From Pseudobutyrivibrio ruminis HUN009 (GTDB taxonomy: Bacteria > Bacillota > Clostridia > Lachnospirales > Lachnospiraceae), in the NCBI RefSeq assembly GCF_000703005.1, contig NZ_JNLH01000001.1, positions 399,501 through 463,500 on the forward strand: 64,000 bases of DNA, written 5' to 3'. The notes under the pieces are model-generated. The model searched no databases and was not told the origin of the DNA. It saw only the letters and a list, made by a program, of their open reading frames with translations. Positions 23,868 to 33,176 of the stretch are shown in pieces (within the stretch, counting starts at the first letter, position 1; each line of letters opens with the position of its first letter). A program made the translations under genes and the position numbers.

Positions 23868-23870
23868 CCT

Positions 23871-25115
23871 TTAGTCTCTAGAGAATACGTCTCTGGTGTA
23901 TACTTTGTCTTTTACGTCGTCCAGGCATTTGTCGTAGCGGTTTGCAATGATTGCATCGCTCATGGCCTTGAACTTTGAAAGGTCGTTAACGACCTTGGAG
24001 CCGAAGAATGTTGTGCCATCTTCGAGTGTTGGCTCGTAGATGACTACTGTAGCGCCCTTGGCTTTAACACGCTTCATAACGCCCTGGATTGAAGACTGAC
24101 GGAAGTTGTCTGAGTTAGACTTCATTGTAAGGCGGTAAACGCCGATTGTAACTTCCTTTTCGGCTTCCTTGCTGTACTGGTTGGCCTCTTCGTAGCCGTA
24201 GTAGCCAGCCTTTTTAAGAACCTGGTCAGCAATGAAATCCTTACGTGTACGATTTGATTCTACAATTGCACGTATAAGCTCCTGTGGAACATCGTTGTAG
24301 TTTGCAAGAAGCTGCTTTGTATCCTTTGGTAAGCAATATCCGCCGTAACCGAATGATGGGTTGTTGTACTGATCTGTGATACGAGGGTCAAGGCAAACGC
24401 CCTTGATGATAGCCTGTGTATCAAGCCCCTTTGTCTCTGCGTATGTGTCAAGCTCGTTGAAATAGCTGACGCGGAGAGCAAGATATGTATTAGCAAAAAG
24501 CTTTACAGCCTCTGCCTCTGTGAATCCCATTACAAGTGTGTCGATGTTTTCTTTGATTGCGCCTTCCTGAAGAAGTGCTGCAAACTCATGAGCAGCCTTT
24601 GTAAGCTCAGCATCTTTTTCGTCTGTACCAACGATGATACGGCTTGGATAAAGGTTGTCATATAAAGCGCGAGATTCGCGAAGGAACTCTGGGCTGAATA
24701 AGATTTTGTCAGAGTCCATCTTTTCACGGATGCGCTTTGTGTAACCTACTGGGATAGTAGATTTGATAACCATGAACGCATTTGGATTAACCTTTTTTAC
24801 AAGCTCGATAACTGCCTCTACTGCAGATGTATCGAAGTAATCCTTTGTGCTGTCGTAGTTTGTAGGTGTTGCGATAACTACGAATTCAGCATCCTTGTAT
24901 GCAGCCTCTCCATCAAGAGTAGCTGTCAAATCAAGCTCCTTGTTTGCAAGATAATCTTCAATCTCTGCATCAACGATTGGAGACTTTCTATTGTTAATTA
25001 ATTCAACCTTTTCCGGAATAACGTCAACTGCTGTTACGTGGTTGTGCTGCGCCAAAAGTGTAGCTATTGAAAGTCCAACATAACCTGTACCAGCCACTGC
25101 AATTTTTCTATTCAT
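23871..25115 (-). CDS. ugd: UDP-glucose/GDP-mannose dehydrogenase family enzyme
   Basis: The 414-residue protein is a nucleotide-sugar 6-dehydrogenase: NAD-binding IAVAGTGYVGLSIA at the start, VVIATPTNYD, the STIPVG turn, FSPEFLRES, the central helix FANTYLALRVSYFNELD, and the catalytic cysteine in FGYGGYCLPKDTKQL near residue 260. A C-terminal dimer/NAD domain follows (TIGVYRLTMKSNSDNFRQS). It would oxidise a UDP-sugar to the uronic acid for surface glycan synthesis. The gene is the last of the glycan locus on this strand and is followed by a terminator. The conserved hairpin at 25132-25215 lies 17 bases before its start. UDP-glucose is the most likely substrate; UDP-GlcNAc- or ManNAc-type is possible. 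Confidence 0.88.
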   Translation of the reverse strand: MNRKIAVAGTGYVGLSIATLLAQHNHVTAVDVIPEKVELINNRKSPIVDAEIEDYLANKELDLTATLDGEAAYKDAEFVVIATPTNYDSTKDYFDTSAVEAVIELVKKVNPNAFMVIKSTIPVGYTKRIREKMDSDKILFSPEFLRESRALYDNLYPSRIIVGTDEKDAELTKAAHEFAALLQEGAIKENIDTLVMGFTEAEAVKLFANTYLALRVSYFNELDTYAETKGLDTQAIIKGVCLDPRITDQYNNPSFGYGGYCLPKDTKQLLANYNDVPQELIRAIVESNRTRKDFIADQVLKKAGYYGYEEANQYSKEAEKEVTIGVYRLTMKSNSDNFRQSSIQGVMKRVKAKGATVVIYEPTLEDGTTFFGSKVVNDLSKFKAMSDAIIANRYDKCLDDVKDKVYTRDVFSRD

Positions 25116-25131
25116 AATAATCTCCTAGTCC

Positions 25132-25215
25132 GCCAGTTACGCCTACAAGCCTAATAATTTCTCCGCTCGACAGAACATCTCGCTTGAGAAATATTAGAGC
25201 TTGCTGTCTACTGGC
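25132..25215 (-). ncRNA. conserved intercistronic hairpin motif, copy 1
   Basis: Between the glycosyltransferase and dehydrogenase genes. In plus orientation: outer stem GCCAGT/ACTGGC; fixed internal loop TACGCCTA; fixed CAAGC/GCTTG pairs; a variable stem CTAATAATTTCTC/GAGAAATATTAG; loop of 22 bases CGCTCGACAGAACATCTCGCTT split by the stem end. The copies at 54512 and 61076 keep the TACG-N4-CAAGCCT and AGAGCTT parts but have different paired stems, and 61076 has nearly the same loop. Compensated stems suggest selection on RNA structure. Confidence 0.7.
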
Positions 25216-25243
25216 TCACATAAATATTATTGTACACAAATTA

Positions 25244-27709
25244 TTATTCTTCTTTTAAGCGATACCACCCATCCAAGATTGAAAGATTTGGATTGTAGTA
25301 TGGATCGCCTTTTTCTAAGATATCAGGCCAAAGTTTTTCTAATTTTTCTACCTCTGAATTAAAACGAGCAACCTTCTCTCCTGTGTCTTCATATCCACGA
25401 GATTTGGACTCGTAGTGGTAAAGCTCTGCATGAGGATTATATACCACTAAGTAACCTTTGTCACGGACCTTCATACAGAAGTCCACATCATTAAAGGCAA
25501 CTGCCAATTCTTCAGTAAGTCCGCCTACCTCTTCAAATACATCCTTGCGTACCATCAAGCAGGCTGCTGTAACTGCAGATAAATCCTGAGTTGTTACAGC
25601 TCTGAACATATATCCTGGCTCGCTTCTTTCAAGACCAACGAATGTGTGACCTGCGATACCGCCAATACCCATAACAACACCGGCATGCTGCACTGTGTTG
25701 TCCGGATAATAAAGAAGTGAACCACATATACCAACATCAGGGCGAAGGCAAACATCAACCATTTCCTTGATGCAGTTTTCATTGATAATCTCTGTATCGT
25801 TATTTAAGAGCAAATACATCTCACCGCTGGCTGCCTTGGCGCCGCAGTTGTTGATTGCTGAGAAGTTGAAGCCTGGTGTTTCGTAGCGAACGATTTTAAC
25901 ATCAGGACGATTCTCGATGCTCTTGTAATATTCGAAAGTTTCTGGCTCTGTAGAATTGTTTTCTACAATGATGAACTCAATATTTTTGTATGAGCTGCGG
26001 GCGTCGATTGATTTGATGCACTTATCCAAATCATCTGTATGATCCTTGTTTGGAATGATGATAGAAACAAGTGGCTCCTTGCCCCAGTTGTATACTGTGC
26101 GGTATGTGCCATAGAAGGTATCCTGCTCAACCTTTGCGGGGATACCCATTCTGTCGTAGTGTGCCTGAACAGCCTTGCAACCAGCATCAAAAGCATAAAG
26201 CTTGCTTTCTGCGCTCATGGCTGTAGATGCTGCATGACTACGCCAGTGATAAAGGGCCTTTGGCACGTGATGGATGTTTTTTGCAGCCTCGCAATATCTC
26301 AAAATCAAATCGTGATCCTGAGCTCCATCATACTCTTTATTGAATCCGCCAACTGTGTCATACAAGCTGCGCTTGAAGATGAAAAGATGGCAGATGTAAT
26401 TTACTGAACAAAGTAAATCCAGATTGAAATCTGGCTTGAAGACAGGCTCAAAGTATTCCTTAGAATCCATTGAGATTTTGTCCTCATCAGTGTAGATAAC
26501 ATCTATGCTGCGGTCCTTGTTGATTGCAGCAACACACTCGTACATTGCATTTGGAGCAAGTGTATCATCGTGATCTGAAAGGACGATGTAGTCACCTGTT
26601 GCAAGTGCAATTGCGGCATTAGTGTTTTCAGAAATACCAAGGTTGTCATCTAGGTGTGTGTATTTAATTCTGCTGTCAGAACCGTATTTTTTATTAATGA
26701 ACTGGCCTAATGTATCATCAGGGCTACCATCTGCAAGACAAAGCTCCCAATTTGGATATGTCTGAGCAACGATGGAATCAATGAGCTCCACAAGAAATTT
26801 CTCAGGAGTCTGATACATTGGAATTACAATACTCATAAGTGGATTGTATTCGAATTTCTCATCCCTCTGACGCTGAAGCTCTACCTCTGTAGGGCCAAAG
26901 CTTGTAAGGAAATCCATGTATGTGTATTTAGGAGCATCTGCATCCTTCAGCTTGTCGATGGCATGCTTGATTGTAGCACCAAGGCCGTTGTCCTGACGGT
27001 AAAGCTCGATACGCTCCCAGAGAGTTTTCTTTGGAAGAAGGTTGCCTCCAGTAAGAACGTGCTCTGTATCTACCTTGCAATCATAAACCTGACCGTTTGC
27101 AGTGATTGTCATACGAAGCTTTTTATAATCGCCCTTGTCAAAAACAATCTCAAGACCAGAATCACATTTCTCAGTAAGCTCAGGATAAACTCCATAAACA
27201 TCTTTTCTGAACATACGCTTAACAGAGATTGGAATCTCTTTATCCCCATCATAAAGATGGAACTCCTCAGGAACATTTCCGATTGCCCAACCAAGAATCT
27301 GAATCTTGTCGTCTGTGACTGCTGCACGCTCAAGATTGTATTCGTACTCTTTTTTAAGCTTAATCAAATCCTTGCCAGTGGCCTTGTAAACCACTGAACG
27401 AACCTGATTTTTATCTCCTGCTTCTCCCAGAACACAGATAAGCTTCAAGCTCTTTACCTGACGCAAATCCTCTGGCAAGTTAATCTCACCAACGTATTCC
27501 TTGGAAACGCTTTTGTGAGCGGCAATGTATCTACGACGAACTTCATTGCCTTCGTTGATGGTCAAATCCAAATCATATGGCTTGCCATTCATCTCACAAA
27601 CAAGACTGTATCCCTTTGGATTATCAAATGGATAAAAGCCTTGGAATAATAATGTATTTTTCTTTAATAGGTGATATCTGATGAATACCACATTAAAAGT
27701 ATCTCTCAA
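25244..27709 (-). CDS. glycosyltransferase with two GT2 domains
   Basis: The 821-residue protein has a beta-rich N-terminal part (residues 1-280, possibly carbohydrate-binding) and two GT-A glycosyltransferase family 2 domains. Domain one begins PLMSIVIPMYQTPEKF near 290, with DYIVLSDHDDTLAP as the nucleotide/metal motif; domain two begins PLVSIIIPNKDHTDD near 545, with EMYLLLNNDTEI, followed by VAFNDVDFCMKVRDKGY. This two-domain form is common for enzymes building rhamnan-like or teichoic-type backbones. The start is a TTG with AAGGA eight bases upstream; no ATG is better placed. It follows the 1176-residue protein and precedes the dehydrogenase gene. The sugars are unknown. Confidence 0.85.
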   Translation of the reverse strand: MRDTFNVVFIRYHLLKKNTLLFQGFYPFDNPKGYSLVCEMNGKPYDLDLTINEGNEVRRRYIAAHKSVSKEYVGEINLPEDLRQVKSLKLICVLGEAGDKNQVRSVVYKATGKDLIKLKKEYEYNLERAAVTDDKIQILGWAIGNVPEEFHLYDGDKEIPISVKRMFRKDVYGVYPELTEKCDSGLEIVFDKGDYKKLRMTITANGQVYDCKVDTEHVLTGGNLLPKKTLWERIELYRQDNGLGATIKHAIDKLKDADAPKYTYMDFLTSFGPTEVELQRQRDEKFEYNPLMSIVIPMYQTPEKFLVELIDSIVAQTYPNWELCLADGSPDDTLGQFINKKYGSDSRIKYTHLDDNLGISENTNAAIALATGDYIVLSDHDDTLAPNAMYECVAAINKDRSIDVIYTDEDKISMDSKEYFEPVFKPDFNLDLLCSVNYICHLFIFKRSLYDTVGGFNKEYDGAQDHDLILRYCEAAKNIHHVPKALYHWRSHAASTAMSAESKLYAFDAGCKAVQAHYDRMGIPAKVEQDTFYGTYRTVYNWGKEPLVSIIIPNKDHTDDLDKCIKSIDARSSYKNIEFIIVENNSTEPETFEYYKSIENRPDVKIVRYETPGFNFSAINNCGAKAASGEMYLLLNNDTEIINENCIKEMVDVCLRPDVGICGSLLYYPDNTVQHAGVVMGIGGIAGHTFVGLERSEPGYMFRAVTTQDLSAVTAACLMVRKDVFEEVGGLTEELAVAFNDVDFCMKVRDKGYLVVYNPHAELYHYESKSRGYEDTGEKVARFNSEVEKLEKLWPDILEKGDPYYNPNLSILDGWYRLKEE

Positions 27710-27746
27710 AATATATTTCCTTCTAAGTAATTATTTGGTGCAGGGA

Positions 27747-30700
27747 TTATTTAACAACCCAGGTACCAGTTTTTACATCAAATGTCTGGACGCCACCACG
27801 GCTGTAACCATCCTCAACTGTGAGTGTGGATACAATCTCTTCTGTTAACGTACCGTCTGCAATTATATCATAGAATAAATCTTCTACAAGTTTTGCATCA
27901 GCTAAAAGACCATCTGACAGATTTCTGCTGGCATTTGCATACTGCTTCACGAAGTCTAAAATACCAGACTGAAGCATTTTCACATCATCGCTAACATAAT
28001 CGTCGTCCTTGAAGTGCGGAGTAGGTACGCCATTTTCCATAGTGAAATTAATAAGCTGACCAAATGGTGCTGACAAAGCGCTCTCCAAAAACAGCTGATA
28101 CTTGAGAAGCTTGCTGTTAGGAATCTCCTTTGGATCAGTGATGGTGTAGATAGCATCTGCTCTTCCACCGATTCGCTCAGGCTTGTTTGAATGTAGTGCC
28201 AAGTAATGGCCTGCGATATCTCTGCCTGTAAGCTTCATCAAGAAGTACTGAATTGTACCTGAGAATCCCACATCCACGACAGCTAAATCCGAAGATGTTG
28301 CAAGGAATTCACTGGCATAGTTCATGTATGCATTCTTTTCAGTTTTGCTTCTTTCAAAGATTTCTTCTTTGTATGGCTGAATAGCCTTCATAAGCTCGTC
28401 TGTGTCTGTCTCGTAATCGAACTGCTTGTCCTCATCATCCTCGTGAAGCTGAATGCCAAATCTTTCATTCAAAAGATTGCTGAAGCTTCCCTGATATTTC
28501 TGAGAAAGGAGCTCTCGAATATCCTCGTCATTTTCAAGAGCAGGCACTGCGCATGCTCTTCTTGATGTAAGGAAGTAATGGATGTCTGGCAAAGCCTCAC
28601 CCTTTTGATTGCAGTACTCTTTAATGAGCTGCTCAAGCATATAGCCCTCTCGAGACAATAGAAGCAGACTTTCTTTTTCGCTGGCATTTTTATTAACAAG
28701 CCACTGAACAAATCCTGCCATCAAAGGCCCCATTGTGGAATAACCAAAGTCGTAGTTATTCTTGAAATGAAGACCGCCCTTTTCATCAAAGGCAAATGGA
28801 GAATTGAAAATTCCTCCGTTTATAACCTGTCCTAGTACAAGTGAGTTTGCAATACTCTTACTTGCATAGTCCTTCAAATAATCAAAGTCTGATAGCTCAA
28901 GCATAGCAGTTGGATTGAGGACGATATGGCTAGCCACGCCCTTATCCATAAGTATCTGTGAGTCAGAACAGAAGTTGTCCCCGACATGGATGAAGCTTGA
29001 AGGGTTTATACCTGACAAAAGCATATCCCACATTGAGCCATCATCTTTTCTTGCTCCAACTTCGCATGAGATGAAAAGCTCATCATAACCACCAATTCCG
29101 CACTTGTGAAGAAGTCCAACAACCTGTGCACGGTTGAGATACATATCGCTGACAAGGATAACATGACGTCCCATGGATTTTACTGCGTTGAACACATCCA
29201 CCATATCCTTACGAGGAACGCAAAGGCGTGTTTCGATGTCCACCTCAAGCTTTTTGATATCCATCGCGAAATCGCCAAGTGTTCTATCCTTTGCCACCTC
29301 CACATAAATCTTGTCCAAAGTTGTCATTGGACCAAACTGAGCTGTTGCAGCTGCCTCGGCATTTTTTCGAATCTTAAGGAAATCAACTTTCTTGCCGTAC
29401 TTTTCAAGAATAATACGGCTTATAAGATTGAATACATCATCTGGCTTGAAGATGGTACGAGTAATCAATGTGTCGAAAATATCGAAGGATACCACATCAT
29501 ATCCACCAAGCTTCATTGCAAGAAGCTCTTTATCCACCTTGAAGGTGTTGAAAAATGGACGAAGGCTCTTGTTCTTAACTGTGTCCTCTGAATCAAGATA
29601 AAGGATGAAATCGTCGTATCCCTGCTTTCTTGAAACAAATGGAAGAATACGCTCCAAGGCATGAGCAAATGTGCCATCTGTCTGGCCTTGCTCCCTTGGG
29701 AAATCATCATATGTGTATCCCTTTTCAAATAGTGGACGAAGTGCATCTGTTCTAGCCCAGAAGAATGAACCCGCTGGGTAGTTGAATACTGATGGCATCT
29801 CGCCTAAATCAAACTCATCAAAAAGTTCCTTTGCAATGCCTGCATTTTTCAACCATGAATAAGCGATGGTTGGAACCTCCTCCTGAATATCAGGATAGAT
29901 AAGACCTGCATTGCTGTTTTTAAACAAATCAAAAATCTGATTAATCTTGTCTGGCGAACCAAGTAGCAGCTCAAGAGAAAATCGTCTCCATCCGCCCTTT
30001 TCCTCACCTGAATACAAAGATTTCTTTGAATGGATATGAAGGAAATAATCATGATTCAAAATCTCCGGACCAAACTTTACATAAAGAGGTGCAAGGTCGC
30101 GGCCTCTGTTTGGAAGGTTGCGGATATCGATTTTCTGAACCTGCTTAAGCTCCTTTAAGCCTGCCTTGATTGCATTTACATCTGCATCCTCCTGGCAGGA
30201 AATATATAAATCAAACTTGAATGGGATGTTTGCAAAATAGCTAACAAACTCTGGCAACAAATCTACATAGAAAAGATGAAGATGCACTGCCACCGATAGC
30301 TGTGGCTCACCTTGCGCAGCACGGCGTTTTGCTTCCTTGGCAGCTGCCTTGGCACGCTTTGCCTCTTCTTTGGCTACACGCTTTGCCTGGCGAGCAGGAG
30401 TATCCTTGCCTGTCAAAAATGATTTGAATGCGCGGATATTTTCCAAGGTCTTGTAGCCACGAGTATTAACTGTATTCTCGTAAATTGTACGAAGCTCAGC
30501 ATTTACAGCCTCGATGTTTCTGATGTGCACATCCTTTGCTTCGATTAATTCCTGGAGCTGCTTGATTTGATAATCACGGCTGGCAATGGCGAAATCTGCA
30601 CCTGTCTTGCTACGACTGTTTGCATGCTCTCTAAGCTCGTGAAGATTTTTGACATCCTTGAAAATGTATCTAGACTGGAAGTGGTCTTCCATCTTTTGAT

Positions 30701-31277
30701 ATACTTCTCGTTCTGCATCTGGAATGTCTACCAAGTGCTCTGGCAAATCGCTGAACTTGCAGGCTCTATAGAACACATAGTTGATTGGCACCAAAAAGTC
30801 GAAGGTCCACTCGTAGTCAATAATCTCCCATCCTTTTGCTGTCTTGATAACATTGTCAAAAATCAAATCAACATCAAGGTAATTTGCTGCAAGAACGCCT
30901 CTTGGCAAATCAACATCTCCAAAGACCTCTCTGAAACCATCTGAAACAGCAAATTCCTTTGCATTTTTCATGTAAGCATTTTTAACAGCTTCGATAAACT
31001 GCTGAGCATCGGCTGATGTGAGATGCTCACCTTCAAGGAATTCACTTTCGATTTTGTCGTCAACCAAACTACTTTCGTTAACGCAAAAATCAGAGCCTTG
31101 CAATGCGTCCTGCAAGCCTCTGTAACTATCAAAAACTCTTTTTATATGTGCTATTCCTTGTTCATCGTAAGGGCGTTTAATTACTACCTTTCGTCCATCC
31201 CTTTCCACAATATCGGTGATGATATTGTATTTTGGGTTACGCTCGTTCGAAAGCTTTTCATATAGTAGTCTATCCAT
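27747..31277 (-). CDS. multi-domain glycan protein: kinase-like, RgpF-like, HAD-like
   Basis: The 1176-residue protein joins at least four parts. Residues 1-220 look like a sugar- or aminoglycoside-kinase-like fold (ESEFLEGEHL, NYLDVDLIFDNVI, EIIDYEWTF). A basic, alanine/lysine-rich coiled-coil segment follows (235-310). Residues 325-600 are like RgpF of rhamnan synthesis (VAVHLHLFYVDLLPEFVSYF, NRGRDLAPLYVKF, DYFLHIHSKKS). Then a HAD-like domain begins VVSFDIFDTLITR near 620, with HVILVSDMYLNR and FIHVGDNFCSD. A C-terminal domain with REGYMLEQL and VVDVGFSGTIQYFL ends the protein. The start ATG overlaps the stop of the methyltransferase-like gene by one base. It is probably a membrane-associated glycan assembly protein at the inner face. 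Confidence 0.8.
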   Translation of the reverse strand: MDRLLYEKLSNERNPKYNIITDIVERDGRKVVIKRPYDEQGIAHIKRVFDSYRGLQDALQGSDFCVNESSLVDDKIESEFLEGEHLTSADAQQFIEAVKNAYMKNAKEFAVSDGFREVFGDVDLPRGVLAANYLDVDLIFDNVIKTAKGWEIIDYEWTFDFLVPINYVFYRACKFSDLPEHLVDIPDAEREVYQKMEDHFQSRYIFKDVKNLHELREHANSRSKTGADFAIASRDYQIKQLQELIEAKDVHIRNIEAVNAELRTIYENTVNTRGYKTLENIRAFKSFLTGKDTPARQAKRVAKEEAKRAKAAAKEAKRRAAQGEPQLSVAVHLHLFYVDLLPEFVSYFANIPFKFDLYISCQEDADVNAIKAGLKELKQVQKIDIRNLPNRGRDLAPLYVKFGPEILNHDYFLHIHSKKSLYSGEEKGGWRRFSLELLLGSPDKINQIFDLFKNSNAGLIYPDIQEEVPTIAYSWLKNAGIAKELFDEFDLGEMPSVFNYPAGSFFWARTDALRPLFEKGYTYDDFPREQGQTDGTFAHALERILPFVSRKQGYDDFILYLDSEDTVKNKSLRPFFNTFKVDKELLAMKLGGYDVVSFDIFDTLITRTIFKPDDVFNLISRIILEKYGKKVDFLKIRKNAEAAATAQFGPMTTLDKIYVEVAKDRTLGDFAMDIKKLEVDIETRLCVPRKDMVDVFNAVKSMGRHVILVSDMYLNRAQVVGLLHKCGIGGYDELFISCEVGARKDDGSMWDMLLSGINPSSFIHVGDNFCSDSQILMDKGVASHIVLNPTAMLELSDFDYLKDYASKSIANSLVLGQVINGGIFNSPFAFDEKGGLHFKNNYDFGYSTMGPLMAGFVQWLVNKNASEKESLLLLSREGYMLEQLIKEYCNQKGEALPDIHYFLTSRRACAVPALENDEDIRELLSQKYQGSFSNLLNERFGIQLHEDDEDKQFDYETDTDELMKAIQPYKEEIFERSKTEKNAYMNYASEFLATSSDLAVVDVGFSGTIQYFLMKLTGRDIAGHYLALHSNKPERIGGRADAIYTITDPKEIPNSKLLKYQLFLESALSAPFGQLINFTMENGVPTPHFKDDDYVSDDVKMLQSGILDFVKQYANASRNLSDGLLADAKLVEDLFYDIIADGTLTEEIVSTLTVEDGYSRGGVQTFDVKTGTWVVK

Positions 31278-31765
31278 TATTTTGCAATGAGCAGATAGTC
31301 ACCTGCTCCTCCCCCTATATAATCCTCAGCATAAATCTCTGTTGTAAACAAATAATCTGGGCTGACGCGATATGTGGTGATTTCACTGAAGCCAGCTTCT
31401 TTTAAAAGTCGCTTTGTAAAATCTGCAATTCGATCCTTTTCTGGCAGGGCATATACCAATCTGCCATCCGCTGAAAGCATCTTTTTAAGAGTGGCTGGTG
31501 TTTCGTTCAAATGGCCAAGGCTTATTATGATATTAAATGTACCTTTAATATCTGAAAGCATTTCTGTAGCAACTTCAGTAACCTGTGTTGCCTGCTCCTT
31601 TAGCCATTCAACCAAAGCTTCGCTATCTGGATCAATGATGAGCACATTGTCCCCTTCACCTATTCCTACTGGCGACAAAACATTGCTTCTCAGGTGAGAA
31701 AGCCTAAGGATGGCATCCTCTGTTCCTTCATCAAAAATCCTTCTATTGTACTTTTCCTGAATCAT
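31277..31765 (-). CDS. short methyltransferase-like protein
   Basis: The 162-residue protein resembles part of a class I S-adenosylmethionine methyltransferase: NVLIIDPDSEAL as motif I strand and acidic end, FNIIISLGHLNETPATLKKMLSADGRLVYALPEK as the motif IV-V region, and a LLKEAGFSEITTYRVSPDY stretch with the usual GF-E pattern. The glycine-rich GxGxG loop is not kept (GIGEGDN precedes it), so binding of the cofactor is uncertain. Length is below normal, so it may be a truncated or non-catalytic member. It overlaps the next gene by one base and follows the ABC ATPase gene by 12 bases, inside the glycan operon. Confidence 0.65.
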   Translation of the reverse strand: MIQEKYNRRIFDEGTEDAILRLSHLRSNVLSPVGIGEGDNVLIIDPDSEALVEWLKEQATQVTEVATEMLSDIKGTFNIIISLGHLNETPATLKKMLSADGRLVYALPEKDRIADFTKRLLKEAGFSEITTYRVSPDYLFTTEIYAEDYIGGGAGDYLLIAK

Positions 31766-31777
31766 AGCCGCTCCCCT

Positions 31778-33061
31778 TTACTTAACCTGGCTTACGCTAA
31801 CTTTTGAATTCATATCATAAAAACCAACAGTGTTTTTAGTACTAACAACTGTGATATTCATTACATCGTACAATCTATGATAAGCCACAAAATCAACACC
31901 ATCAAAACCAGTACAGCTAATAGACATCAGGTACTCGCCGCCCTGCATATCCATTTTCTGAGTAAATGTAGCAACGTATTCGCTGCCCTCCTTGCAAAGA
32001 CCCACATCACACTTTTCGTACATGGTATTTGTGCCAGTAACATCGATACCCTTGAGAGTCTTGAAAGTAAGTGTGAAGATAGGATTTTCAATATCTGTAT
32101 TGAAGTGCACCTTTGACTTAACAGTAAATGTGCTACCCTTCATAATTGCATTTGTATAATTACCGCTATCATCGATAACAGCAAAATCTACGATAGTAGC
32201 ACGGCCATCGCCATACTCATTAACATTAGGATTGAGCTGATAATTAGACTTCCAATTATCGCCAGAATTATCATCTGCCCCACTGAATGAATCCAGTGTA
32301 TCTACCTTGCTATTAAGCACGGGCTCCTGGCCAACCAATATCTTTTTATAGATATCAATCATATCCTTTGGAGCACCCTCAGCAACCTTATCGCCTTTAT
32401 TGATAAGCACTGCTCTATCGCAATACTTGCTGATGGCACCCAAATCGTGGGAAACAAAAAGAATTGTCTTTCCGGCTGCCTTGAACTCTTCGAACTTTTT
32501 ATAGCACTTTGCCTGGAAGAAAACATCACCAACAGAAAGTGCCTCATCAACGATGAGAATCTCTGGATCGATGTTGATAGCCACGGCAAATGCAAGTCTA
32601 ACGAACATACCACTTGAATATGTCTTCACCGGCTGGAAAACGAAATCTCCGATATCAGCAAATGACAAAATATCATCAAGCTTCTCATCAATTTCCTCTT
32701 TGGTATAGCCAAGCATGGTACCATTCAAATAAATATTCTCCATACCTGTATATTCCTGATTGAAACCAGCACCAAGCTCCAGCAAAGCCGATATACGACC
32801 GTCCACCGTAACCTCACCTCTAGTAGGTGAAAGCACACCAGTAATAATCTTTAAAATGGTGGACTTTCCCGAACCATTAGTACCGATAAGTCCAACACAC
32901 TCGCCCTGCTTCACAGCAAAGCTCATATCCTTCAAAGCATAATGCTCTCTATAATTCTTCTTTCTAGTAAGGCCCAGTGTATCAGCCACCCTAGCCTTAT
33001 TGCTATCGTAGAGCTTATAGACCTTGTCCACATGCTCCACATTTATAACGTAATCGCTCAT
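31778..33061 (-). CDS. ABC transporter ATPase for surface glycan export (Wzt/TagH-like)
   Basis: The 427-residue protein has an N-terminal ATPase domain: Walker A GLIGTNGSGKST near 60, the signature VKTYSSGMFVRLAFA, Walker B PEILIVDEALSVGD, and H-loop FVSHDLG. A C-terminal beta-sandwich of about 150 residues follows (from NEYGDGRATIVDFAVIDDSG). Such C-terminal domains recognise the end cap of the exported chain in Wzt-type systems. The start is the ATG at 33061, with GGAG nearby; a longer open frame upstream runs into the terminator of the GDPD gene and is not used. The partner permease is at 34118-34927. It exports a lipid-linked polysaccharide or teichoic-type polymer. Confidence 0.9.
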   Translation of the reverse strand: MSDYVINVEHVDKVYKLYDSNKARVADTLGLTRKKNYREHYALKDMSFAVKQGECVGLIGTNGSGKSTILKIITGVLSPTRGEVTVDGRISALLELGAGFNQEYTGMENIYLNGTMLGYTKEEIDEKLDDILSFADIGDFVFQPVKTYSSGMFVRLAFAVAINIDPEILIVDEALSVGDVFFQAKCYKKFEEFKAAGKTILFVSHDLGAISKYCDRAVLINKGDKVAEGAPKDMIDIYKKILVGQEPVLNSKVDTLDSFSGADDNSGDNWKSNYQLNPNVNEYGDGRATIVDFAVIDDSGNYTNAIMKGSTFTVKSKVHFNTDIENPIFTLTFKTLKGIDVTGTNTMYEKCDVGLCKEGSEYVATFTQKMDMQGGEYLMSISCTGFDGVDFVAYHRLYDVMNITVVSTKNTVGFYDMNSKVSVSQVK

Positions 33062-33138
33062 AACGTCTCCTAAAAAATCTTGCCTTTTATCCCAACATTT
33101 TACCATAAAACCCCGCATCCGCAAAGTCTGGCGGGCAT

Positions 33139-33163
33139 AAAAAAAGCACCGCGGATGCGGTGC
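33139..33163 (-). terminator. rho-independent terminator after GDPD gene
   Basis: GCACCGC, loop GGAT, GCGGTGC with a seven-base A run on the plus side, giving T7 on the minus strand. It separates the GDPD gene from the ABC ATPase gene, so the ATPase needs its own promoter or readthrough. Confidence 0.8.
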
Positions 33164-33176
33164 TTTATGGGCTGTG

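Noticed and set aside
30567..30944. Plus-strand 125-residue frame inside the 1176-residue gene
   Set aside because: Antisense shadow of a clearly coding gene, without a ribosome site.
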